From the NCBI GenBank assembly GCA_026874595.1, contig CM049313.1:80284659-80348658 (forward strand): a stretch of DNA of 64,000 nt, written 5' to 3'. Source of the DNA: Sipunculus nudus (lineage: Eukaryota; Annelida; Sipuncula; Golfingiida; Sipunculidae). The notes under the pieces are model-generated. The model worked only from the letters and a program-made list of their open reading frames with translations. It had not been told where the DNA came from and searched no databases. Shown piece by piece: positions 1-8,037 of this stretch. Within the stretch, counting starts at the first letter, position 1, and each line of letters opens with the position of its first letter. Both the position numbers and the translations under genes were made by a program.

Positions 1-100
1 TACAGACAAATAAACAGACAGACAGACAGACAGACAAACTAGACGACCTGAGGTCGAACGCTTGCCGGAAGTGACCGGAAATAAGACAGCGAAATAGATG
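1..100 (+). repeat. GACA microsatellite plus repeat tail
   Basis: A GACA-type microsatellite (about 12-38) is followed by a short palindrome CGACCTGAGGTCG (43-55) and then GCTTGCCG (60-67), with CCGG at 74-77 and AAATAA just after. The order microsatellite, GCTTGCCG, AATAA-like motif is the same as in the tail of the 1.55-kb satellite unit (for example 7212-7298). This may be the end of a dispersed copy of the same element family. The microsatellite itself is certain; the family link is an inference from short motifs. Confidence 0.5.
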
Positions 101-223
101 GACAGTTACTAGGCAGACAGACAGGGAACATTTGGATCTGATCAAATGAAAAACCTCTATCATGGGGAAAACAGTAGCACATATGAATAAGGTCTTGCTG
201 ATTTTCAAAAGTCAAAGAGGAGT

Positions 224-227
224 AGAC

Positions 228-259
<32 letters not shown>

Positions 260-271
260 GGATAGAGAGAC
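224..271 (+). repeat. GACA/GATA simple repeat
   Basis: A near-perfect run of GACA tetranucleotides with GAGA and GATA interruptions. A smaller GACA run lies at about 114-124. Reading frames over it (RQTDRQTD on one strand, SVCLSVCL on the other) are direct translations of the microsatellite and are not genes. Confidence 0.9.
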
Positions 272-920
272 ATTAATAGTGTTGTTATTAGTAGCCATCC
301 TACACAGGATAATCCATTTTTGGACAGAAATAAAAATAAAGGAAGTCCAACTGAATCCTTGGCAGTTCTCCTATTCTTGAGTGCTGGAAATAAGAAAAGC
401 ACTGAAAATGAAACTTGAAGAGTTGAACGTCCAGAATGCCGAAATGCAAGCGAAGCCGCGTTCGTGTTAGACAGAGACCCGACCTCTGGGTAAGGGAGAC
501 GTGACCTTTCATTCCTGGACAAATAGGTCGGCCTGAGGACATCTTCAAGTCTGATGATGGCTTAAATTAGGGCTGTCCTTGAAGAAAAAAGGCAGTCGGT
601 CAGCCTGCGTCCGGGAATTATAAAATTCCAAGAAGTCCTGCCCATCACGGATTAACTGTAATGTCCCCTTGGTGTAGGTTATCTGTAATGTGAAATTTAA
701 TATATTTTAAAAATTGGAATCTTTGGTTAAAAAAGGAGAGACTTTTAAGGAGTCTGAAGTGGTAAGTAATAAGATAAAAAAATTTGAGGCCCTAGTTCCG
801 TGGTGGGTTAGGACTTCATATATAAAAATATATTCTGGGATGAGAGAGGGGTGCTGTCAAATTTTTTGGCGCCTGCCGCACGTTTGTGAATAAAACGGTA
901 CACTTGACACGGGCGCGATG
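272..920. other. No gene recognised
   Basis: About 650 bases of mixed composition. A minus-strand open frame of 105 codons (205-522) runs into the GACA repeat and uses the microsatellite for its C-terminal end. It has no recognisable domain. A plain AT-rich patch with A runs lies at about 690-790. I see no RNA gene or array here. Confidence 0.6.
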
Positions 921-1078
921 GAAATTTAAGAGGAAAGGTAGTAATCCCAAGCCGTAGTTGAGTTGTTTTGACCCCAGAGTTTGCAGTCCTAGCTGAAATA
1001 GGCATGGGACGGGCTCTTTTTTAAACCCGGAACGCCAGAAGAGGCTGGAGATTGAATGAAGGATTGGGCCATTTTTTT
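921..1078 (+). repeat. Degraded dispersed repeat, copy 1
   Basis: This segment aligns by eye to 1755-1912 in the same orientation. Both begin with AAATTTAAGA, share TGGGACGGGCTCTTT (1005-1019 here, 1838-1852 there), and then a weaker GAACGC...GATTGAA...CATTTT stretch. The copies are strongly diverged outside the anchor. No coding potential is evident. It could be a fragment of an old transposable element or a local duplication; I cannot name a family. Confidence 0.5.
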
Positions 1079-1661
1079 ATCCGAAAAACCTGGGAATTGA
1101 CAATTAAAAAAAATGACAGGGACCTTCTTAGCCCGTTCCAGCTCAGGGAACGGTCATTAGAATATTGTCGGGAATCCATATTATCCTACCTGTGGGCTGG
1201 GACGGTCCAGAAAACCGCAATTATACGGGTATCCATAAAATTGTATGTCAATTTTTGTCATTAATAAATACATATACATCTATAACGCGGACAGCTGGAG
1301 AATTCGGGGAGAATTCATCATGATGATATTATTAAATGTGAGCAAAGGTACAATTTATGTTTTGTATCATATTCCCTTAAGAACCTGTAAATTTGATATC
1401 CTGCATGGTTTTGTTACGGTTTGCACAGTAAACTGTTGAAAAAATATATAGTGTTTAGCGTTTTCGTCTGATGTAAGATCGGTAGTCAATGTTAGCTGGT
1501 GATCCAGATTGGTGTTAGTGGCAGTCCCACATTGTTTGCGCTGGTTATTATTTCGGTAATTTAACAGTGAATAAATGTCTTTAGAGTAATATAGTGGTCG
1601 ATTTTAAATGATTTTAACGTGTAATTAAAAGTATCATTGCATATAAAATCTCTCCGTGAAT
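1079..1661. other. AT-rich sequence, no gene recognised
   Basis: AT-rich with short open frames only (longest 64-70 codons, none with a recognisable motif). A short direct repeat GGAGAATTC occurs at 1297-1305 and 1308-1316. A degenerate echo of the GGGACGG motif of the flanking dispersed repeats is seen near 1198-1210. Confidence 0.5.
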
Positions 1662-1754
1662 TGTCCGGGAATTCCCCGCGTTTACATATAAACGCATTTA
1701 CCAGCCGTATGAAAGTTTTTGTCCGCTTTCATAATGTTTGCCGTGCCCCGGACA
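1662..1754. other. Nested inverted repeats (branched fold)
   Basis: Three perfect inverted repeats are nested like a multi-branch RNA or cruciform. The outer arms are TGTCCGGG (1662-1669) and CCCGGACA (1747-1754). Inner hairpin 1 is GCGTTTA/TAAACGC with a 4-base loop (1678-1695). Inner hairpin 2 is ATGAAAG/CTTTCAT with a 10-base loop (1709-1732). The left outer arm overlaps GGGAATTCCC (1667-1676), a perfect 10-bp palindrome that also matches the NF-kB site pattern. It does not match tRNA and I found no hammerhead core. It could be a structured RNA, a folded transposon end, or chance. Confidence 0.35.
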
Positions 1755-1912
1755 CAAATTTAAGACGAGATGGACTAAACCCCGCCCCTGTAGGATTGTT
1801 TGGACTCTGAAGAAACGAACCCTCGCAGGAAATGCGGTGGGACGGGCTCTTTCTTATTCGATGAACGCTCGAAAAGAGTGGTGAATGATTGAAAAAATAG
1901 GGTCATTTTCAC
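1755..1912 (+). repeat. Degraded dispersed repeat, copy 2
   Basis: The second copy of the segment at 921-1078, about 833 bp downstream and in the same orientation. It starts directly after the right outer arm of the nested inverted repeat at 1662-1754. This raises the possibility that the folded segment belongs to the same element. Copy 1 has no equally clear folded segment upstream. Confidence 0.5.
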
Positions 1913-2081
1913 TGTCATCTTGAATAACGGAATAAATATTTTTTTTTAAATTCATAGAGACTTGGTCATCCAATAACAGCAGAAAAAATGTTCTTTCAAA
2001 TGTTGTGTGGTGTCCATTGTACACTCGCCCACCGCCGGGATCCAAAGAGAAGCCTGGATTTAACTGCAAAAAAAACACAAA

Positions 2082-2106
2082 CCCCCCCCCCCCCCCCAAA
2101 AAAAAA
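2082..2106 (+). repeat. C16/A9 homopolymer tract
   Basis: Sixteen C (2082-2097) are followed by nine A (2098-2106), then an A-rich ACAAAAACAAAAAAAC stretch and AT-rich DNA to about 2280. The apparent polyglycine or polyproline open frames across it are homopolymer translations. Its length is likely to be poorly determined by sequencing. Confidence 0.9.
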
Positions 2107-2280
2107 CAAAAACAAAAAAACTTTTATTCATTTTATTTTTATTTTTTATTACTGGATGTAATTGAATATCATGGTTTATTTATAAAAAAATAAGATGCAA
2201 TTCATTGGATGAAAAGAGATTTTATTAAATATATTGATACATGTTTATAACAGTTTGATATTTTATTTTTTTTAATTTAT

Positions 2281-4535
2281 AGACAGACAATTTGTTACCT
2301 CAAATCTGTACTCATGGTCCAACATGCATGTATTTGGTGTTCTTAGACCCATTTTAGGGTGTATATCCATGATAACAAGATAATTTTACCTTGTTCCCAC
2401 CAGCAAACATTTCAAGCCCCCAGAAAGCTGATTTCAGCTGAGTACAGTATATGGCTTATTATACACAGGCAAATAGTGTTTTGGACCACCTCATCTCCAC
2501 CAGACTCATCACACACACCTGGTTTGGCTATCATTGCAATCCATTTACACCCACTGGCTGGAATCTCAAAGCATTTGGTTCAAATCTCTCAGAAAAAAAA
2601 TTAGGGCCAGTTTGAATTTCCAAATCTGGACACAGTGGACATAGTGATATACAGAAAAAATCCATTTTTTCCCCTCAAATCTGTACTGATGGTCCCACAA
2701 ACCTGGTTTTGGTGTCATTAGGCCCAGTTTAGTGTGTATATACAGGGAAACAAGATAATATTACCCTGTTCCCACAAACAAAAATTTCATGCCCCCAGAA
2801 ACCTGATTTCAGGCCAGTTTATGCTTATACACAGTCAAATAGGTTCTGGCCCCCCTCATCCCCACAAAACTCAACACACACTCCTGGTTTGGGTATCATT
2901 GCAATCCATTTACACCCACTGGCTGGCATCACCAAGCATTTGGCTCAACTCCCTCAGAAAAAAATTAGGGCCAGTTTGAATTTCCAAATCTGGACACAGT
3001 GGACATAGTGATATACAGAAAAAATCCATTTTTTCCCCTCAAATCTGTACTGATGGTCCCACAAACCTGGTTTTGGTGTCATTAGGCCCAGTTTAGTGTG
3101 TATATACAGGGAAACAAGATAATATTACCCTGTTCCCACAAACAAAAATTTCATGCCCCCAGAAACCTGATTTCAGGCCAGTTTATGCTTATACACAGTC
3201 AAATAGGTTCTGGCCCCCCTCATCCCCACAAAACTCAACACACACTCCTGGTTTGGGTATCATTGCAATCCATTTACACCCACTGGCTGGCATCACCAAG
3301 CATTTGGCTCAACTCCCTCAGAAAAAAATTAGGGCCAGTTTGAATTTCCAAATCTGGACACAGTGAACATAGTGATATACAGAGAAAATCCATTTTCCCC
3401 CCTCAAATCTGTACTGATGGTCCCACAAACCTGGTTTTGGTGTCATTAGACCCAGTTTAGGGTGTATATACAGGGAAACAAGATAATATTACCCTGTTCC
3501 CACAAACAAAAATTTCATGCCCCCAGAAACCTGATTTCAGGCCAGTTTATGCTTATACACAGTCAAATAGGTTCTGGCCCCCTTCATATCCACAAAACTC
3601 AACACACACTCCTGGTTTGGGTATCATTGCAATCCATTTACACCCACTGGCTGGCATCACCAAGCATTTGGCTCAACTCCCTCAGAAAAAAAATTAGGGC
3701 CAGTTTGAATTTCCAAATCTGGACACAGTGAACATAGTGATATACAGGGAAAATCCATTTTTTTTTCCCTCAAATCTGTAATGATGGTCCCTAAAACATG
3801 GTTTAGGTGTCATTAGGCCCAATTCAAGGTGTATATACAGGGAAACAAGATAATATTACCCTGTTGACACAAACAAGAATTTCAAGCCCCCAGAAACCTG
3901 ATTTCAGGCCAGTTTATGCTTATACACAGTCAGATAGGTTCTGGCCCCCCTCATCTCCACAAAACTCAACACACACACCTGGTTTGGTATCATTGCAATC
4001 CATTTACACCCACTGGCTGGTATCTCAAAGCATTTGGCTCAACTCCATCAGAAAAAAAATTAGGACCAGTTTGAATTTCCAAATCTGGACACAGTGAACA
4101 TAGTGATATACAGATAAAATCCATTTTCCCCCCTCAAATCTGTACTGATGGTCCCACAAACCTGGTTTTGGTGTCATTAGGCCCAGTTTAGGGTGTATAT
4201 ACAGGGAAACAAGAAAATATTACCCTGTTCCCACAAACAAAAATTTCATGCCCCCAGAAACCTGATTTCAGGCCAGTTTATGCTTATACACAGTCAAATA
4301 GGTTTTGGCCCCCTTCATCTCCACCAGACTCTTCACAAACACCTGGCTTGGGTTTCATTGCAATCCATTCACACCCACTGGCTGGCATCTCCAAGCATAT
4401 AGCTCAACTTCTTCAGAAAAAAATATAGACCACTTTAAAGTTTATCAAATCTGGTCATAGTGGTTTATGCAGAAATCAATTGTTCTGATCTCAAATCTGA
4501 AATAGTGGTCATAGAACATTGGTTGGTTCTTGTAT
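2281..4535 (+). repeat. 364-bp tandem repeat array, about 6 units
   Basis: A head-to-tail array. Using the motif GTGTATAT as phase marker, units start at 2359, 2734, 3098, 3462, 3829 and 4193, giving periods of 375, 364, 364, 367 and 364 bp. Recurrent landmarks are AAATCTGTACTGATGGTCCC, GGTTTTGGTGTCATTAG and CACCCACTGGCTGG. The first unit (about 2281-2650) and the last (about 4400-4535 fading out) are clearly diverged. The interior units are almost identical, and the two around 2629-2992 and 2993-3356 look identical by eye. Short open frames beginning with GTG repeat in each unit but have no domain features. It is unrelated in sequence to the satellite at 5505-64000. Confidence 0.95.
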
Positions 4536-4626
4536 GATTTTATTCAATTTACAATCAATTTGCAGGAAAACCTGGCATTTTATTTTACTTCAATACACCA
4601 ACAATAAACAATCTAAGGACAAGTGA

Positions 4627-4824
4627 ACAGGCTACCATACATATCTTAGGGAAAGGAAAACAGCAAAGGTTGTTTACATTGAGGACACATGGCAACCAGG
4701 TGGTTGGCGCTGGTCTGTGAAGCTTACGAAGCAGCAATCAAAGGAAGACGATAACAACACAATAGAAGTCTTCTTCATGGGCCATCGCACACCCATAGAA
4801 CACGGCTCCAACTGTCAAGTGTAA
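4627..4824 (+). other. Short open frame, possible exon remnant
   Basis: An open stretch of 65 codons between TGA (4624-4626) and TAA (4822-4824), with no initiating Met at its start. The translation is tryptophan-rich in the middle (EDTWQPGGWRWSVKL, residues 19-33) and then acidic and polar (KEDDNNTIEVFF). A possible splice acceptor CTTAG lies at 4645-4649. I do not recognise the family. An open frame of this size is expected by chance somewhere in the window, and its last codons run into the satellite-like sequence from about 4800. A coding role is therefore weakly supported. Confidence 0.15.
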
Positions 4825-5004
4825 TGCTCCTGCCGACATTTACTATCACATACTGCCGCCACTTATGGTCACGGCAATAGGATGTACTTTTTTATTTGAA
4901 GAAAAAACGATCCCAGATTTGACGAAACTTACAATATAAACATATTAATGTGACCGAGAGTGTTAGACGCTATCGAATGCTGAAAACTAAAGGTCTTCAG
5001 CATT
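4800..5004 (+). repeat. Decayed relative of the 1.55-kb satellite
   Basis: The stretch 4893-5004 aligns with satellite unit positions matching 5873-5984: AGATTTGACGAAACTTACAA here versus AGATTTGACGAGACTTACAA in the unit, then shared AATGTGAC, GAGTGT and GACGCTATC. The alignment extends left through CTGCCGCCACTT (4853-4864; CTGCCGGCACTT at 5839-5850) and, more weakly, to CTCCAAC near 4806. Several unit CpGs are lost here. It has the same orientation as the array and is the only clearly divergent copy seen. It marks an old array edge or an ancestral monomer, truncated by the gap. Confidence 0.75.
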
Positions 5005-5504
5005 NNNNNNNNNNNNNNNNNNNNNNNNNNNNNNNNNNNNNNNNNNNNNNNNNNNNNNNNNNNNNNNNNNNNNNNNNNNNNNNNNNNNNNNNNNNNNNNN
5101 NNNNNNNNNNNNNNNNNNNNNNNNNNNNNNNNNNNNNNNNNNNNNNNNNNNNNNNNNNNNNNNNNNNNNNNNNNNNNNNNNNNNNNNNNNNNNNNNNNNN
5201 NNNNNNNNNNNNNNNNNNNNNNNNNNNNNNNNNNNNNNNNNNNNNNNNNNNNNNNNNNNNNNNNNNNNNNNNNNNNNNNNNNNNNNNNNNNNNNNNNNNN
5301 NNNNNNNNNNNNNNNNNNNNNNNNNNNNNNNNNNNNNNNNNNNNNNNNNNNNNNNNNNNNNNNNNNNNNNNNNNNNNNNNNNNNNNNNNNNNNNNNNNNN
5401 NNNNNNNNNNNNNNNNNNNNNNNNNNNNNNNNNNNNNNNNNNNNNNNNNNNNNNNNNNNNNNNNNNNNNNNNNNNNNNNNNNNNNNNNNNNNNNNNNNNN
5501 NNNN
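5005..5504. other. Assembly gap of exactly 500 N
   Basis: A run of exactly 500 N, the usual size of a placeholder. The left side ends at satellite unit position about 480, and the right side resumes at unit position 1 in the numbering used here. If the array is continuous through the gap, the missing DNA should be about 1.07 kb plus a whole number of units, not 500 bp. Confidence 0.95.
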
Positions 5505-7058
5505 TAGTGCAAAAACCGTTAACCATACCTGTCGTGACCTTGACCTTTGACCTTTGACCTATTTTAACCAAAAACAATAGGGCACCTAGAAATTATGTTT
5601 TTCATCATCCCTGCAAGTTTCAAGGTGATTGTGGCAAAATTGTGGCCAGGAGAGTGCAGACAAACAAACAAACAAACAGACAAACAGACATACGCAACTG
5701 AGCAATATGCTTGCCGAAATCGAAGATTTTCGGCAAGCAATAAAGTTGTGACTGTGCCTCCAACATGTATGATAATAGACAGGGCCTGGAAAGGCCGTCA
5801 CGCACCGCTGCACACGCCGGCCGCCCACCGTAGGGACCCTGCCGGCACTTGCGGCGACGGCACGTGACTTCGTGGTTTGGTGAAACACGGCGCGAGATTT
5901 GACGAGACTTACAATGCGAACCCCTGAATGTGACTGCGAGTGTCCGACGCTATCCGGCGCTGCAGACCATGTGTCTGTGGCGTAAAAATGACAGAATTAT
6001 AGGCATTTCTTTGAATGGTCACGTGTTCTCGTTTCACGAGAAACGGTGCGAGATATGACGAGACTTGCGATTGAATGACTAAGAACTAGACGGATGCTGT
6101 CTAACGCCGAAAACCAGACCTTTCTATGGCAAATATCAACAGAGATAGAAGCAGGTAAACTTCGTATTTTCAAGTTGTCACGTTTTACCCCAAAATTTGG
6201 TAACCATGGTAACGGCAGTACAAAGCTACATGTGCGGAGGAATAAGCCAATGTTCCTAGTTTCAGATACCACAAAAAAAATGGTGTCACGTTTAATATTT
6301 TTTGAGATATTGCAGAAAAATGATATGTTACAGTGTTTCAGGTACCACGCCCCCTGGTGGCTATTTCCAAAAAAAATGAAAAACTGATTTCGAGATATTT
6401 ATAAATAACACAAAATATATCAATTTCAAAGCCATTGTTAAAAAAATGCAACCTGTAGGTCATATTTAATGAAATCTCGAAGACTCTCGTTTGACGAGAA
6501 ACGGTGCGAGATTTTGCAAGATTTTTGATTGGACCACCGAGAACTCACCAAGGGCTACAAGATGCAAAAAAAAATGACCTCTCCAGCATAAAAACTGACA
6601 GAGTTAGAAGCTGAAAACTGCATATTTTCAAAATTCAAAAGTTTTACCCCAAAAATAGAGAAATCTGGCAATAGCGCACTTTGGCACCTATGCGCAAAAA
6701 TAAGCCCATGGTACCCAGTTGAAGGTGCTGTGATGGAAATGGCCCAATGTTTAATAGTTCTGGAGGTATAGCACGAAAACAAATTTTCATGTTTTTTCAT
6801 CTGCAACGCCCCCCGGCGGCCATTTCCAAAATCTGAAAAAAACAATTTCGAGATATTCTTGTGTTACATAAAATATCTCAGAATCCGCACGATTGCTGCA
6901 AATTTGAAAAATATCACGAAATTCCATGATTTCTCCCCAAAATTGCGTAACCATGGTAACAGCAAATTTAAGTTAGCTACATGTCAAAAGAAAGGCCAGG
7001 TGATGACGAAAAAAATGAGCTATTGCAGAAGTGGATAAGCCTATTTATGGCGAAGTTA
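5505..7058 (+). repeat. Satellite unit 1, diverged left edge
   Basis: 1554 bp. Private or ancestral features: T at 5730 (perfect 12-bp hairpin), an extra A at 5919-5920, and nine A at 6566-6574 where internal units have eight. The length-variable tract is A8 (6369-6376). The CCGCAC marker is present. Confidence 0.97.
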
Positions 7059-7088
7059 TAGTGCAAAAACCGTTAACCATACCTGTCG

Positions 7089-7114
7089 TGACCTTGACCT
7101 TTGACCTTTGACCT
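7089..7114 (-). promoter_or_regulatory. Four TGACCT half-sites (DR0, DR1, DR1)
   Basis: TGACCT occurs at 7089-7094, 7095-7100, 7102-7107 and 7109-7114. Read on the minus strand these are AGGTCA direct repeats with spacings 1, 1 and 0. AGGTCA direct repeats with one-base spacing are the classical DR1 target of RXR, HNF4 and COUP-TF type nuclear receptors. The cluster recurs at the same place in all 38 units. The sequence match is certain; actual binding is untested, and the motif may simply belong to the dispersed-element-like sequence. Confidence 0.5.
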
Positions 7115-7211
7115 ATTTTAACCAAAAACAATAGGGCACCTAGAAATTATGTTTTTCATCATCCCTGCAAGTTTCAAGGTGATTGTGGCAAAATTGTGGC
7201 CAGGAGAGTGC

Positions 7212-7247
7212 AGACAAACAAACAAACAAACAGACAAACAGACATAC
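7212..7247 (+). repeat. ACAA/ACAG simple repeat in each unit
   Basis: A 36-base imperfect tetranucleotide run (AGACAAACAAACAAACAAAC, then AGACAAACAGACATAC). Unlike a typical free microsatellite, its length appears constant in all units, as shown by the invariant spacing and the constant CLFVCLFVC translation on the minus strand. This indicates that turnover of whole units is faster than slippage here. Confidence 0.9.
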
Positions 7248-7261
7248 GCAACTGAGCAATA

Positions 7262-7298
7262 TGCTTGCCGAAATCGAAGATTTCCGGCAAGCAATAAA
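7262..7298 (+). other. Hairpin followed by AATAAA
   Basis: A stem of 9 bp, TGCTTGCCG (7262-7270) with CGGCAAGCA (7285-7293), overlapped by AATAAA (7293-7298). In unit 1 the palindrome is longer and perfect: 12 bp, 5708-5719 with 5728-5739, 8-base loop. All later units carry a T-to-C change (5730 versus 7284) that breaks one A-T pair. The AATAAA matches a polyadenylation signal; whether the array is transcribed is unknown. Confidence 0.6.
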
Positions 7299-7331
7299 GT
7301 TGTGACTGTGCCTCCAACATGTATGATAATA

Positions 7332-7353
7332 GACAGGGCCTGGAAAGGCCGTC
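7332..7353 (+). other. GC hairpin with GGAA tetraloop
   Basis: GGCCT (7337-7341) pairs with AGGCC (7346-7350) around GGAA, which fits the GNRA tetraloop pattern. GAC (7332-7334) pairs with GTC (7351-7353) around a two-base bulge. It lies at the start of the GC-rich part of the unit (about 7330-7430), which also holds two GCCGGC palindromes that could pair. It is present in all units. Confidence 0.4.
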
Positions 7354-7414
7354 ACGCACCGCTGCACACGCCGGCCGCCCACCGTAGGGACCCTGCCGGC
7401 ACTTGCGGCGACGG

Positions 7415-7420
7415 CACGTG
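7415..7420 (+). promoter_or_regulatory. E-box CACGTG, first of two per unit
   Basis: A palindromic CACGTG in the context GGCACGTGAC, close to the USF/MYC/TFE consensus. A second CACGTG lies at 7573-7578 (GGTCACGTGT). Both recur in every unit. The match is exact but short, and no function can be shown from sequence alone. Confidence 0.35.
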
Positions 7421-7430
7421 ACTTCGTGGT

Positions 7431-7580
7431 TTGGTGAAACACGGCGCGAGATTTGACGAGACTTACAATGCGACCCCTGAATGTGACTGCGAGTGTCCGA
7501 CGCTATCCGGCGCTGCAGACCATGTGTCTGTGGCGTAAAAATGACAGAATTATAGGCATTTCTTTGAATGGTCACGTGTT
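7431..7580 (+). repeat. Internal module Z (head fragment)
   Basis: It starts with GAAACACGGCGCGAGATT (7436-7453) followed by TGACGAGACTT. The same head occurs as GAAACGGTGCGAGATATG (7593-7610) in module A and GAAACGGTGCGAGATTTT (8050-8067) in module B. The similarity continues through a GACC...ATGACAGAATTATAGGC stretch comparable to AACAGAGATAGAAGC in A and GACAGAGTTAGAAGC in B. The module then stops, so it is a truncated head. The decayed copy left of the gap contains this module. Confidence 0.7.
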
Positions 7581-8037
7581 CTCGTTTCACGAGAAACGGT
7601 GCGAGATATGACGAGACTTGCGATTGAATGACTAAGAACTAGACGGATGCTGTCTAACGCCGAAAACCAGACCTTTCTATGGCAAATATCAACAGAGATA
7701 GAAGCAGGTAAACTTCGTATTTTCAAGTTGTCACGTTTTACCCCAAAATTTGGTAACCATGGTAACGGCAGTACAAAGCTACATGTGCGGAGGAATAAGC
7801 CAATGTTCCTAGTTTCAGATACCACAAAAAAAATGGTGTCACGTTTAATATTTTTTGAGATATTGCAGAAAAATGATATGTTACAGTGTTTCAGGTACCA
7901 CGCCCCCTGGTGGCTATTTCCAAAAAAATGAAAAACTGATTTCGAGATATTTATAAATAACACAAAATATATCAATTTCAAAGCCATTGTTAAAAAAATG
8001 CAACCTGTAGGTCATATTTAATGAAATCTCGAAGACT
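7581..8037 (+). repeat. Internal module A (457 bp)
   Basis: A full-length module duplicated downstream as module B. The head is CTCGTTTCACGAGAAACGG, itself a hairpin (CGTTTC/GAAACG). The middle holds TTTTACCCCAAAA (7737-7749) and the X-box at 7753-7766. The tail has CACGCCCCCTGGTGGC and ATTTCGAGATATT, around the length-variable A tract (7922-7928 in unit 2). A and B are strongly diverged but align along their length. Confidence 0.8.
7753..7766. promoter_or_regulatory. RFX-type X-box in module A
   Basis: GTAACCATGGTAAC fits the RFX X-box pattern GTNRCC-N2-RGYAAC at every position. RFX factors control ciliary and other genes in animals. The identical 14-mer occurs again in module C of the same unit (8498-8511), although the sequence around it differs. 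Present in all units. Exact motif match; binding is not shown. Confidence 0.5.

Larger units (their letters stand above)
7059..7300 (+). repeat. Dispersed-element-like segment of the unit
   Basis: Described in unit 2 and repeated in all units. In order it holds the TGACCT cluster, an A/T-rich link, AAGTTTCAAGGTGATTG (7170-7186), an ACAA/ACAG simple-repeat tail, a hairpin and AATAAA. From general recollection, dispersed repeats of marine invertebrates often show this same order (GACCTTGACC block, CAAGTTTC...GTGATTG, then a GACA tail). It may therefore be a non-autonomous mobile element trapped inside the satellite unit. No terminal repeats or target-site duplication can be shown. Confidence 0.45.

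Noticed and set aside
1-271. Telomeric repeats
   Set aside because: The simple repeats are GACA/GATA type, not TTAGGG or a related telomere motif.
205-548. Minus-strand frames of 82 and 105 codons near the left end
   Set aside because: Two overlapping frames; one ends in translated GACA repeat and neither has a recognisable domain. I cannot support a gene.
548-600. Hammerhead ribozyme core (CTGATGA near 552)
   Set aside because: The downstream stem II and GAAA elements cannot be placed; only the heptamer matches.
1854-2099. Glycine-rich minus-strand frame
   Set aside because: The glycine run is the translation of the C16 homopolymer.
2734-3731. 81-89 codon frames repeated in the 364-bp array
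   Set aside because: They start with GTG, share no known motif, and their identity simply reflects the identity of the repeat units.
4950-5577. Long frames of 171-196 codons across the N gap
   Set aside because: They consist almost entirely of unknown residues from the 500 N.
7262-7310. Helitron 3' end (hairpin near the terminus)
   Set aside because: A hairpin is present, but no CTRR terminus follows at the expected distance and no TC 5' end can be assigned.
7140-7442. Recurrent 90-145 codon reading frames in each satellite unit (both strands) as a tandem gene family
   Set aside because: They overlap each other on both strands, translate the ACAA/ACAG repeat (CLFVCLFVC, QTNKQTDKQ), have no domain features, and change length with the A tract and the indels in units 1, 11 and 18. 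They follow from repetition, not from coding selection.
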